The notes under the pieces are model-generated. The model saw nothing but the letters and a program-made list of their open reading frames with translations, ran no database searches and was not told where the DNA came from. The translations under genes and the position numbers were made by a program. A DNA stretch of 31,989 nucleotides from a virus, in the IMG/VR virus record IMGVR_UViG_3300022074_000213, positions 1 through 31,989 of that record; one strand, written 5' to 3'. This document shows positions 12,972 through 20,376 of this stretch, piece by piece; positions within the stretch are counted from its first letter, which is position 1; every line of letters starts with the position of its first letter.

Positions 12972-13354
12972 ATGATACCTCTTAACTGTCTGAGTTGGTC
13001 AAAATCTTTTTCTTTCGATCCACCATCATATTCCCACGCATAACCACGCCCAACCATTTCCTCGTTAATGTTCATCTGACCACACATTAGCCAACCAAGC
13101 ATCCTGCCGTATTTCTCATCTTTTTCTGTTCTGACCCAAAGGCTGGGACAATCTGCCAAACGCCTTTCCAAAAACTCTTTGGCATCCAAGCCAAACTCTT
13201 TTTCTTCTAGATCAGTGGTGCGGCTCTCTGGGGCGTCAATACCAGCAAGCCTGACACGTTCTTTTTTGGTGAGGCTAAAGCCAAGATCAATAATTACATC
13301 TACCGTATCTCCATCAACCACCCTGACTACTTCTTTGATTTGATACTCATACAT
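12968..13354 (-). CDS. Staphylococcal-nuclease-like (SNase) protein
   Basis: 128 residues with an apparently complete active site: VVRVVDGDTVDVIIDLG (8-25), RLAGIDAPE with R35, D40 and E43, and KYGRMLGWL with R84. These match the calcium-binding and catalytic residues of SNase, so it should cleave DNA or RNA. No signal peptide is seen, so it acts in the cytoplasm or after lysis. It sits between a small secreted-type protein and the holin, an odd place for a replication enzyme; degradation of host nucleic acid during lysis is one possibility. Confidence 0.88.
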   Translation of the reverse strand: MYEYQIKEVVRVVDGDTVDVIIDLGFSLTKKERVRLAGIDAPESRTTDLEEKEFGLDAKEFLERRLADCPSLWVRTEKDEKYGRMLGWLMCGQMNINEEMVGRGYAWEYDGGSKEKDFDQLRQLRGII

Positions 13355-13542
13355 CAGTAAATCCTCGTGTCTTCATCTACCAACTTTGGCAAACAATAAG
13401 CAGTGATTTCTTGTCCCTGTTTGTGCAATCTTTGAGCGTAGTACACGCAGTCATCAACAGAACGAAAGTGCATATCATTACTGACAAGACGTTTCTCCTC
13501 ACCGATCCCAACAAAAACAAACAACAAAAAAGCGTGAATCAT
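13354..13542 (-). CDS. Small membrane-anchored or secreted protein
   Basis: 62 residues. The hydrophobic N-terminus MIHAFLLFVFVGIG is followed by a soluble part with two cysteines (SVDDCVYYAQRLHKQG, AYCLPKLVDE), probably disulfide-linked outside the cytoplasm. It overlaps the nuclease gene by 1 nt. Similar small proteins occur in marine phages without known function. A lysis accessory role, such as a spanin or antiholin, is only a suggestion from position. Confidence 0.58.
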   Translation of the reverse strand: MIHAFLLFVFVGIGEEKRLVSNDMHFRSVDDCVYYAQRLHKQGQEITAYCLPKLVDEDTRIY

Positions 13543-13556
13543 ACATGATTTTTGCC

Positions 13557-13985
13557 CTAGAAATCCTCGGTATCGTCACCTGTGCGGATCATCTCTGCGA
13601 CCCTGATAGACCTTGCCCCAACTTGTTTAGCATAATTTGAATCAAGCAATTCTTCAGCGGCAGTTTCATAGTCTCGCCGTTGCAGAGCATCTAAGGTCTT
13701 TACGAACCCGTGTAATCTGGACATCCCCATATTGAATACCAAATCTGCCAACGCCCTTTGGCGAACCTCTGACATATCTCTCCACCAAGGAAGGCTTCTA
13801 TCAAGCTCATCCTCAACAATCTTAATGTCATTTTGCAGGAGGTAATCAACCTCCTCATCTGATAGACCTCTATCCACCAGATTTCTTCCTACCCCTATGG
13901 TCTCAATGCCAAGGTGGTCTTTATAAACCTGATTGCGTACACCTTCGTGAAATCTCAACTGCGATACAAACCTGTTGATATTCAT
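13557..13985 (-). CDS. T4-type lysozyme (GH24), endolysin
   Basis: 142 residues from the ATG at 13985, with AAGGAGG upstream; a longer frame to 14009 is not supported. E14 (FHEG), D23 (VYKD) and T29 (IETIGVG) keep the same 9 and 6 residue spacing as E11, D20 and T26 of T4 lysozyme. It cleaves peptidoglycan glycan strands. No signal sequence is present, so it needs the holin encoded two genes downstream. Transcribed with the late tail genes. Confidence 0.93.
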   Translation of the reverse strand: MNINRFVSQLRFHEGVRNQVYKDHLGIETIGVGRNLVDRGLSDEEVDYLLQNDIKIVEDELDRSLPWWRDMSEVRQRALADLVFNMGMSRLHGFVKTLDALQRRDYETAAEELLDSNYAKQVGARSIRVAEMIRTGDDTEDF

Positions 13986-13986
13986 A

Positions 13987-14214
13987 TTACCCTCCTTTGC
14001 CCAACGCACGATCTAACTTATCTTCAACGCGATGCAGGGCTTCCATTACAGCCCTCATGTCATCCCGCGTATCAGATCGTGTGGCATAATCCTCTCTGGT
14101 TCTGTTCAAAAGTATCTCAACTCTCTTCAATTCTCTGGCCTGTGTGCCTAGAAACCAACCGCCGCCCATAACAACAATACCAATCAATCCGTCAATGATA
14201 TGAGCCAAATCCAT
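13987..14214 (-). CDS. Membrane-anchored coiled-coil protein
   Basis: 75 residues from the ATG at 14214, with GGAGG 8 nt upstream. One N-terminal membrane segment (LIGIVVMGGGWFLGTQ) precedes a charged coiled coil (LKRVEILLNRTREDYA, then MRAVMEALHRVEDKLDRAL). The shape resembles inner-membrane spanins or XhlA-like lysis accessories, and it lies directly before the lysozyme. Its start overlaps the previous stop by one base. Confidence 0.6.
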   Translation of the reverse strand: MDLAHIIDGLIGIVVMGGGWFLGTQARELKRVEILLNRTREDYATRSDTRDDMRAVMEALHRVEDKLDRALGKGG

Positions 14215-14843
14215 CACAACGCCTCCATGCAAGAAATAGATACGCCGTATGTAGATACTTGGTTAGCATCCCACGCAACCATATCGTCCACTAACCTGAA
14301 CACTCCAACCGTATTAGAAAATGTTGCAGTCGCACCGCTCCCAGCCGCCGCCTTGAGTGATGGCTCAATGGTTACTGAAAAATTACCACTGCCATCAGAG
14401 TTTGCATCAGCACAAATCATGTATAGCTTGGCGGCTGAACCCGCGCCTAACTGAACATAATCTCCTGTTTTGACTATGCCTGTGGTGCTGGCTTGGCTTG
14501 CTGTATTTAGGTTCAACGTGAAATCGCCTATTGCACCAGCAGAAGCAACTGTGACTGTGGCATTTACCGCTCCTCTAGGTGTTTTTGCATCAGGGTCACC
14601 CAAAAGGAATGTTCCACGCTTGCCATGTAATTGGAGTAAAAATGCTTGCCAGTTTGCAACAGTAGCCCTCCGCATGGGCGGCAAGTTCAGATCAACTGTC
14701 CAAAGAGCAGATGAAAACTCAGCTACCTGTTGATTGCCAGTGAACGGGGATTGAGACAGGGCTGTTCTGCGCTGTAACGCCCATCTGCTTGTCGTATAAG
14801 CTGGGCTGGTTGGTGGCGTAAGTGGGTATGTTGGGGCTGACAT
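14214..14843 (-). CDS. Minor tail protein
   Basis: 209 residues. The core WTVDLNLPPMRRATVANWQA, then FLLQLHGKRGTFLLGDPDA, is a pattern I associate with siphophage minor tail or distal-tail-like proteins encoded after the tape measure. The rest is beta-rich, with alternating threonine, alanine and glycine. It starts 2 nt after the tape measure stop, so is probably co-translated. The exact position in the tail tip is not known. Confidence 0.65.
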   Translation of the reverse strand: MSAPTYPLTPPTSPAYTTSRWALQRRTALSQSPFTGNQQVAEFSSALWTVDLNLPPMRRATVANWQAFLLQLHGKRGTFLLGDPDAKTPRGAVNATVTVASAGAIGDFTLNLNTASQASTTGIVKTGDYVQLGAGSAAKLYMICADANSDGSGNFSVTIEPSLKAAAGSGATATFSNTVGVFRLVDDMVAWDANQVSTYGVSISCMEAL

Positions 14844-14845
14844 GG

Positions 14846-17128
14846 TTACGCTCCAAATGCACTTGCGACAGGCCCACCGCGTCTACGCTGATCGACAATC
14901 GCTGAAATTGTGCTTTCTCTGATAGTTGGTAAAAGATTTACTATCTCCGCTCGAACAGTCTGTGAAACACCAGTCTCAATATTCAAGGTCTGATTTACAA
15001 CTGTTGATGAACCACCAAGCAAATTCTTGGTATCCATATTGTTTTTTATCGACCCTGTGCTTGATGGCACAAACAGTTCTGGTCCACGCTCCCCGACAAG
15101 CATTGGTCCGTGTGCTCTGCCGCCTCCTGCCGCTCCACCAATAGATGCCGTTGGAAGTGCGCCTGATGTCCCTGTCAGACCAAACATGGAATTTATTATC
15201 TGATTCACCACCATAAGTTCGAATGCCTTGGATATGATTGTCCTCGTGAAGTTGCTGAAAATATCCTGTAATTTATCCAGATTTATTTTCCCAGACATCA
15301 TCATGTCTGCAAACGAATTACTTATGTCTGTGGAGGCAGACATCAAAGCTCCTCGAACCGCTTGGAACATGGGGTCAGCCATTCTTATTTCTTCTTTGAT
15401 TTTTTCTAATGCCTGAGTTGCATTGGGCAAAGCCCTTTCGCCGAACTCATCAATTGCCTCTGTCAGCAATCTTTGTTTTTCTTCTAAATCTGTTTCAGCG
15501 TCTGTCATTTCGCTGATGATATCTTTTGCGGCTTGCTTTCTTTCGTTGGCCGCATCTTGTACTTGGTTTATTTCTTCCTGCGTGTTTTTGAAGTCAACAA
15601 TGGCGGCAATCAACTTCTTTATTTCTTCGATCTGGTCTGTTGTAAAATCACTATCACCAACAATTCTCTCAAGCATTGAGGCTTTTTCATTTCCAGCCAT
15701 ACCCCCTGCCCTTAGAATGTTTATCTGTGTATTCAGATTTTTTACCACTCCCTCGAAATCTGTTAGTGTGTCATTCGCGTCCTGAAATCCACGTAGTTCG
15801 TTTAGCAGAGCAATTATTGCATCTTTTTGATCCAAAAATGCTTTGCCAGCAATTCTTGCATTCTCAGCACCAGCCTCCAAAGTTTCTGGCAATTCAACTT
15901 GCGCCAAAAGACCCGATGAACCCAATGCTTGGATCAGAGCTTCATCATAACCAAGAAAAGCTAATTTTGCATTTTTGACGTCATCTTTAAGGCCCACAAT
16001 GGCTTTGTCAAAATCCTCATACTTTTCGGGTGCTTTTTCCGCTGTCTTTAGATTTTCATTCATAGTTTTAGACAGCTCGTCTAAATCTCCCTCAAGAGCC
16101 TTGACTGCATTTTCCAACATTTCAAACTCAGGAAAAGCGTCTGCTAAAAATCTTCCAAGTGCTACGAGCTGTCTGCCAAGGAACAGGATGGCTTCAGTAA
16201 CTAATCTGAGCGGGGCAACAACTGCAAATATAGCTCCAGCCATCACCGTTCCTATCAAGTGTACTACTGGTTTCAAAATTACTGCTACTTGCATCAAGGT
16301 GTCAGACAAGAATGTAAATGCAGCGGTAAGCCCAACTCCCCCTATGCCCTCTCCCAAAGCTAGTTTCAGATTTGTCATAGCAATGCCCAGATTAGACATG
16401 GACACAGAAAGGTTTGCGGCGGCTCGATCCATACCACCGCCAAATCGTTTGTCCAATCCAGCTTGCAGGGCTGTCATTATTTGTTGTGCGCCTTCAGCAG
16501 TTTGGCCCAACTCTGAAAGCTCCATTCTAGTTTTGCCGATCTCCTCTTGAAGTATCGTATAAACTGGAATGCCTTGCGTCTGAAGCTGTTCAAGCTCTTC
16601 AAGGCCCAAACCTCCACCAACCGCTCTAGTAGCGATCCTGACCATTGCTTCAAAGGCCGCTACCCTGTTTGTTGTTGCGGCGGCGGCATCGCCAAAAGTG
16701 GTGAGGAGTTTTTCAGTGGGAGCAATCCCCGCTCCTCCCAACTGAATAAATGCTTTAGATAATGTTTGAATATCAAATGGAGTGCGTTGAGCAAATGTCT
16801 GAATAAAAGACATAGCCGCTTCACCTTGTTCCATTCCTCCGAACACGGTTCCAAGCGTCATTTCTAAATCTTGAAATTGTGCCGCTGTCCTCGCAACATC
16901 AACACCAAGAGCAACTATTGCGGCTCCAGCCACCGCGCCTATTACAAGATGCAAACCTTTGAATTTAGCCGTGAGGCCACCAACCACTCCCCCAACAGTC
17001 GAAAGACTGCGGCTCATTCTGGTTCCAGCTTGAGCGGTTGCCCTTTGTGATACAGCAAGTTGCCGTCTTAGGTTACTAAGATCAGCCTCAATTTTTACTA
17101 TTAGGGTGTCAACAGTTGTTGCCGCCAT
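14846..17128 (-). CDS. Tape measure protein
   Basis: 760 residues, the longest tail assembly gene after the J-like protein. The N-terminal region (about 85-240) has the conserved FQDLEMTLGTVFGGMEQGEA and FAQRTPFDIQTLSKAFIQLG segments of phage tape measure proteins. Hydrophobic stretches lie around 50-80 and 270-310, long helical coiled-coil segments at about 340-620, and the typical end GRAHGPMLVGERGPELFVPS near 680-700. It sets tail length and is threaded through the tube. At the usual 0.15 nm per residue the tail would be about 110 nm, which fits a siphovirus. One-base start overlap with the chaperone stop. Confidence 0.92.
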   Translation of the reverse strand: MAATTVDTLIVKIEADLSNLRRQLAVSQRATAQAGTRMSRSLSTVGGVVGGLTAKFKGLHLVIGAVAGAAIVALGVDVARTAAQFQDLEMTLGTVFGGMEQGEAAMSFIQTFAQRTPFDIQTLSKAFIQLGGAGIAPTEKLLTTFGDAAAATTNRVAAFEAMVRIATRAVGGGLGLEELEQLQTQGIPVYTILQEEIGKTRMELSELGQTAEGAQQIMTALQAGLDKRFGGGMDRAAANLSVSMSNLGIAMTNLKLALGEGIGGVGLTAAFTFLSDTLMQVAVILKPVVHLIGTVMAGAIFAVVAPLRLVTEAILFLGRQLVALGRFLADAFPEFEMLENAVKALEGDLDELSKTMNENLKTAEKAPEKYEDFDKAIVGLKDDVKNAKLAFLGYDEALIQALGSSGLLAQVELPETLEAGAENARIAGKAFLDQKDAIIALLNELRGFQDANDTLTDFEGVVKNLNTQINILRAGGMAGNEKASMLERIVGDSDFTTDQIEEIKKLIAAIVDFKNTQEEINQVQDAANERKQAAKDIISEMTDAETDLEEKQRLLTEAIDEFGERALPNATQALEKIKEEIRMADPMFQAVRGALMSASTDISNSFADMMMSGKINLDKLQDIFSNFTRTIISKAFELMVVNQIINSMFGLTGTSGALPTASIGGAAGGGRAHGPMLVGERGPELFVPSSTGSIKNNMDTKNLLGGSSTVVNQTLNIETGVSQTVRAEIVNLLPTIRESTISAIVDQRRRGGPVASAFGA

Positions 17129-17316
17129 CAGTCAGGATACCTTTCCATCATATCCTCAAGTTCACCCTGCGAAAGTGGCGGCGGTTTACCACCTGAGTGA
17201 AACTCTGAAAATCCTTCAACTGCCATAAAAAATTCCTGAAAACTCATATCCCAAAAATCTGTTGGTCTGATCTGCAGTTTTCCTAAACCCAACCGCATAT
17301 AATCATCCCAAGGCAA
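17128..17316 (-). CDS. Tail assembly chaperone, downstream frame (T-like)
   Basis: 62 residues from a TTG at 17316; an ATG at 17298 is the only other start. The pattern MRLGLGKLQIRPTDFWDMSF followed by QEFFMAVEGF matches the small tail chaperone family of gene transfer agents. Neither start has a Shine-Dalgarno. The frame is open upstream exactly to the slippery heptamer at 17349-17355, so it is probably made as the C-terminal part of a -1 frameshift fusion of about 180 residues, as lambda GT is. Confidence 0.78.
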   Translation of the reverse strand: MPWDDYMRLGLGKLQIRPTDFWDMSFQEFFMAVEGFSEFHSGGKPPPLSQGELEDMMERYPD

Positions 17317-17321
17317 TTCAT

Positions 17322-17669
17322 CTACAACAATGCTCCCGCCTCGTCTGCGTTTCCCTCATCACCGCCAGCCCCAAGCGCAAGGGCCAGTATTTCACCGCAT
17401 TGAGCAATCCCAATCGCAAGCCCAGCGTTCCAGACCGCTTTGCCTATAGACTTTTCATTCACGTCATTACCGCCAGCCTTTATGACAGGCGTCAATATTC
17501 CGACCACTTCAAAAGTCGATATGTCGGCTTCAGAAAGGGATTGTGCAATCTTCACAACGCCCTTCCCCATCTGACGCTCTATTCTCATTATGACGTCAAG
17601 TGTGACCCTGCCATCGTAAGTCTCGTCACCCAGAACTATCTTCAGTTCCCCTCTTTTCGGGTTTGTCAT
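17322..17669 (-). CDS. Tail assembly chaperone, upstream frame (G-like, GTA gp10 family)
   Basis: 115 residues. KRGELKIVLGDETYDGRVTL, then DVIMRIERQMGKGVVKIA, is the N-terminal pattern of the GTA-gp10/TAC_11 chaperones. It ends GGDEGNADEAGALL, and codons GAG GGA AAC near the end contain the slippery site. It would coat the tape measure during tail assembly, between major tail protein and tape measure genes as expected. GAGG lies about 8 nt before the ATG, inside the preceding gene, which it overlaps by 44 nt. Confidence 0.82.
   Translation of the reverse strand: MTNPKRGELKIVLGDETYDGRVTLDVIMRIERQMGKGVVKIAQSLSEADISTFEVVGILTPVIKAGGNDVNEKSIGKAVWNAGLAIGIAQCGEILALALGAGGDEGNADEAGALL
17349..17355 (-). 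other. Programmed -1 ribosomal frameshift slippery site
   Basis: The heptamer GGGAAAC is read G GGA AAC in the zero frame of the upstream chaperone. The -1 frame is closed by a TGA at 17358-17356 directly before the heptamer and open after it through the whole downstream chaperone. Lambda uses GGGAAAG at the same place. No clear stimulatory structure was found downstream. Confidence 0.75.
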
Positions 17670-17886
17670 TTTTGTTTCCCTCAGTTTCTACCAAGAATGT
17701 TTCGCCCCTTTGGGCAACATCGTTAACACTCGCGGCAATGTATTTTTCATCACCACACTCAATAGTATCTCCAACCTTTATTTTACAGGCGCAAGACACT
17801 GAAAAAACAAAAGCTGAATCAGAGGACTTCATCATAGCCCCCCAATCCTTGCCTTTGATTTTTACATCTACAATAGACCAAGCCAT
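17626..17886 (-). CDS. Unknown small protein between tail tube and chaperone genes
   Basis: 86 residues, starting right after the major tail protein stop. Beta-rich (AWSIVDVKIKGKDWGAMM, then FVFSVSCACKIKVGDTIEC) with three cysteines and a charged tail (EGNKNDKPEKRGTEDSSG). No Shine-Dalgarno is evident apart from the end of the tail protein gene, so it may be coupled. It overlaps the chaperone gene by 44 nt, which makes it less certain, but the frame looks coding. A minor tail or tail-completion role is possible. Confidence 0.55.
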   Translation of the reverse strand: MAWSIVDVKIKGKDWGAMMKSSDSAFVFSVSCACKIKVGDTIECGDEKYIAASVNDVAQRGETFLVETEGNKNDKPEKRGTEDSSG

Positions 17887-17889
17887 TTT

Positions 17890-18303
17890 TTAGACCGTAG
17901 CAAATGTAATTGCGCCGCTTGATTCCAAGGTGATTGAATATGTTACTTCACCATTGTACTCACCAGCATATTCCAGACTTGATACCATGAACGCTCCTGT
18001 GTAAGTGCCAAAGTCTGGAACGATAACTTGAAAGTTACTAAAACTTGACGCCCCAAATTTTCCTCTGAGTGTGGTTTCTGATGCCGCGTCTGTGAACACT
18101 CCAGAACCAGAAATGGTTGTGGATTGCACTCCTCCATTTGCAAGCAAAGCTCTTAGGCTAGAGCTGTCCTTATTAGTTACATCTACAGCTTCATCGTTCA
18201 TAGTGATAGAAGTCGAACGCAAACCACCGATAGTTGTGAAGGCTTCTGGCGAACCAGCGTTGCCAATCTTCAAAAGTAAGGCTGAACCTTTTTGTGCCGC
18301 CAT
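17890..18303 (-). CDS. Major tail protein (TP901-1-like tube protein)
   Basis: 137 residues. KGSALLLKIGNAGSPEAFTT, then STSITMNDEAVDVTNKDSSS and LLANGGVQSTTISGSGVF, followed by SLEYAGEYNGEVTYSITLES, is the beta-sandwich pattern of TP901-1-type major tail proteins, which form the tail tube. The position between tail completion and chaperone genes is canonical. GGAG upstream of the ATG supports the start. Confidence 0.88.
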   Translation of the reverse strand: MAAQKGSALLLKIGNAGSPEAFTTIGGLRSTSITMNDEAVDVTNKDSSSLRALLANGGVQSTTISGSGVFTDAASETTLRGKFGASSFSNFQVIVPDFGTYTGAFMVSSLEYAGEYNGEVTYSITLESSGAITFATV

Positions 18304-18315
18304 GTCTAATCTCCT

Positions 18316-18726
18316 TTAACTGTCTGACACAACGGCACGAAATCGCATGATCCCATGCCGCGTTATTCCATCTGCATCAACCAGTGTTGTAAGAAACTCC
18401 TGTTTCATATTCACTGACTGACCGCCTGAAACACTCAGGCTTGAGTCATTAAGGGTATCATAAATTTGTTTCATAATCACCTTAATCTCTTTGCGGCCAC
18501 GGTATTGTGACCATGTGTGTATAGTAAGCGTATGTTCGTGCATATCCAAAGTGTTTGTTGAAACATTGTTTGATGTCTCCTCCCCGATGGTTATGTATGG
18601 GTAAGCTGTACCTTCTGGAACCTCATCAAAAACACCTGTGATTGCAGACCCAGCCGCATCTGTTATGCTTGCGCTGTTCAACGCTGAAAATATTGTTTTT
18701 TGTAACTCAAAACTGTGAATAGACAT
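18316..18726 (-). CDS. Tail completion protein, DUF3168
   Basis: 136 residues. The start FELQKTIFSALNSASITDAA, the YPYITIGEETSNN strand and LTIHTWSQYRGRKEIKVIMK with IYDTLN match DUF3168, a gpU/gp17-like family that closes the tail end joined to the head. It overlaps its upstream neighbour by one base and precedes the major tail protein, as in HK97-like phages. Confidence 0.85.
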   Translation of the reverse strand: MSIHSFELQKTIFSALNSASITDAAGSAITGVFDEVPEGTAYPYITIGEETSNNVSTNTLDMHEHTLTIHTWSQYRGRKEIKVIMKQIYDTLNDSSLSVSGGQSVNMKQEFLTTLVDADGITRHGIMRFRAVVSDS

Positions 18727-19151
18727 TATTTTGCCTTTATCATTCTTCTTTCTAATTGTCTTATTTTGGATAAATTTGAATCAAGAGCGGGTTGCATAAA
18801 AGGTCTTGCCGCCATCTTCGTGGTTCCAAACTCAAGAAAAACAGAATAATCTGCCGTGCTTTCAACAGAAGCCCCAAGACCGTCCGTGTCAATATTTAGG
18901 AATATATGATTAACTAGAAAGCCTGTATCGCTTGCTGGAGGCTCACCAGAGGCCGATGAGGTGTGTGTCCTGCGGGGTTTGTACAGTTCATATGTAACGC
19001 CGCTCTTTGCGCCTTGTGCGATGCTTTCCACGGCTGTGTTGCGAACCAAATTTCCAGCCTCACCAACTAATTGTTTAGCGTTGCGCGTGAGTTGCTTTAC
19101 TGCTTTGTCAAACTTGGGGCTTCGAATTGTTTTTACTTTAACACTGCTCAT
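18726..19151 (-). CDS. HK97 gp10-like neck protein
   Basis: 141 residues. The basic helical start (KFDKAVKQLTRNAKQLVGEA) and the diagnostic end YSVFLEFGTTKMAARPFMQP with ALDSNL match the HK97 gp10 family, a component of the head-tail neck. The GEPPASDTGFL motif in the middle is also typical. One-base overlaps with both neighbours place it in the connector cassette. Confidence 0.88.
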   Translation of the reverse strand: MSSVKVKTIRSPKFDKAVKQLTRNAKQLVGEAGNLVRNTAVESIAQGAKSGVTYELYKPRRTHTSSASGEPPASDTGFLVNHIFLNIDTDGLGASVESTADYSVFLEFGTTKMAARPFMQPALDSNLSKIRQLERRMIKAK

Positions 19152-19498
19152 TATGTCGCCACGCCCTCCGTCACCATCACTTCTAGATATTTATCGCGTT
19201 CACCAATATTGCTTATCCTATTTATGTTGAAAAGTCTGGTATAACTTGTTCCATCTACTGAAAAGGCATAGAGTATCCTATGCGTAACTTTCAAGTCTCT
19301 GCGAAATCGAATTGTTATCTTATGAGTTGTCCTTGGCTCTATCTGATCTCCAAAAAACCTCTCTCCACCACCTTGCGCCTCTATACTACCGAATGTCGTA
19401 GCAAAAGTTGAAAATGCGCCTGACGATCCTCCCGCTCCATCTGCACTGGTTGCTTTGCTTTGGAGTTGTAGGGAATGTTGCATTTTCCCAATCGACAT
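19151..19498 (-). CDS. Head-tail adaptor (SPP1 gp16-like)
   Basis: 115 residues from the ATG at 19498; an in-frame ATG at 19501 is also possible. GKMQHSLQLQSKATSADGAG, then ERFFGDQIEPRTTHKITIRF and an end reading IGERDKYLEVMVTEG, is the pattern of phage head-tail joining proteins, a beta-barrel ring at the connector base. Overlaps its neighbours by one base each. Confidence 0.87.
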   Translation of the reverse strand: MSIGKMQHSLQLQSKATSADGAGGSSGAFSTFATTFGSIEAQGGGERFFGDQIEPRTTHKITIRFRRDLKVTHRILYAFSVDGTSYTRLFNINRISNIGERDKYLEVMVTEGVAT

Positions 19499-20154
19499 CA
19501 ATACCCCCCACCGAAAGCACTTTTGCCATATCTCATTATGATGAATGGCTGAAGCAAATTAGATATCATTGGACTTATTTTTGTTGCACGTCCCTCATCT
19601 TCCCCTCTGTGTTCATACAGAAATGTTATATATTCTAGCATTGCAACACGAATAGCCTCTGGCACGTCTGTGGTGTTTGTTCCATATCCCGCTGTGTAGT
19701 TTACTTCTATGCCATTCGCGTTCCGCAGATCGGTGGGCCATGACCCCCCATCGCGCAATACAATCCTTGCTGGCTCCCTTACCGTATCAACATAATAGTT
19801 GGTGGTAGCCCATGTGCTTTCAGTATTGTCATCGCTAAAATATTTAACACTGCTTACTGCTGATACTGGAGATCGAGGAAGTTCTATGTAGTTGATTAAA
19901 GAAACTTGGAAAGGTGCTGTGTATATTCCTTCCTTTAGCGGTTCCTCTATTTCGCCTATCGCATCGATTGAAAGTTTATAAACAGTATTGATTAGCGTGC
20001 GGTTGAGATAATTTTCCGTCATTACTCTTGCGGCTTTGATCAGATTGGCTATCAAGGTTGTATCAACGCCAGAATCAAGCCTAAGATAAGCTATTGTCTC
20101 AGCACTTGTAAGCGGCTCAGTAGATGGGGCAGTCGTTACAGATAAACCGCTCAT
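19498..20154 (-). CDS. Head-tail connector (HK97 gp6-like)
   Basis: 218 residues. The helical start TSAETIAYLRLDSGVDTTLI with ANLIKAARVMTENYLNRTL is typical of gp6/gp15 connector proteins, followed by the beta domain with GIEVNYTAGYGT and a helical end (AIRVAMLEYITFLYEHRG). It binds the portal and starts the connector. Portal, terminase and capsid genes are not in the window. GGAG before the ATG sits in a short GTTA/TAAC loop. Confidence 0.85.
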   Translation of the reverse strand: MSGLSVTTAPSTEPLTSAETIAYLRLDSGVDTTLIANLIKAARVMTENYLNRTLINTVYKLSIDAIGEIEEPLKEGIYTAPFQVSLINYIELPRSPVSAVSSVKYFSDDNTESTWATTNYYVDTVREPARIVLRDGGSWPTDLRNANGIEVNYTAGYGTNTTDVPEAIRVAMLEYITFLYEHRGEDEGRATKISPMISNLLQPFIIMRYGKSAFGGGY

Positions 20155-20163
20155 GTTATTCTC

Positions 20164-20376
20164 CTAACCCTCTGCCGCCTCATCAACAGCCTCAACTGAT
20201 TCGATCAATGCTTTGGTAAACGCATCTTGCGCCACCTGCACCTGATCTAGTTGAAACCTTAATGTACCAGCCCTCGTTTGCAAATCTCTTATCTGATTCA
20301 CCAAATACTTTTGTTGGTCAGTCATGCTCTCTATATCATGCTCAACGCTATTTATTGAGATTACGTTATCAGTCAT
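20164..20376 (-). CDS. Small coiled-coil protein
   Basis: 70 residues with a long coiled coil (MTDQQKYLVNQIRDLQTRAG, then TLRFQLDQVQVAQDAFTKAL) and an acidic end. It begins immediately after the stop of the third S74 fibre gene. Small coiled-coil proteins beside fibre genes are common in marine phages and may be fibre assembly factors, but this one has no assigned role. Confidence 0.6.
   Translation of the reverse strand: MTDNVISINSVEHDIESMTDQQKYLVNQIRDLQTRAGTLRFQLDQVQVAQDAFTKALIESVEAVDEAAEG

Noticed and set aside
12965-12978. Perfect 14-bp palindrome GTATCATATGATAC at the nuclease/holin junction
   Set aside because: About two such palindromes are expected by chance in 32 kb, and this one is made of the stop and start codons (TGA, ATG) of overlapping genes.
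15423-16550. Long plus-strand open frames opposite the tape measure gene
   Set aside because: They lie antisense to a clear coding gene, have no ribosome-binding sites and show low-complexity Ser/Ala/Leu composition typical of antisense shadows; the same applies to plus-strand frames across the fibre genes.
17674-17680. A second in-frame GGGAAAC in the gene at 17626-17886
   Set aside because: The -1 frame meets a stop four codons later and does not lead into the chaperone frame; the bases are better explained as the Shine-Dalgarno region of the chaperone gene.
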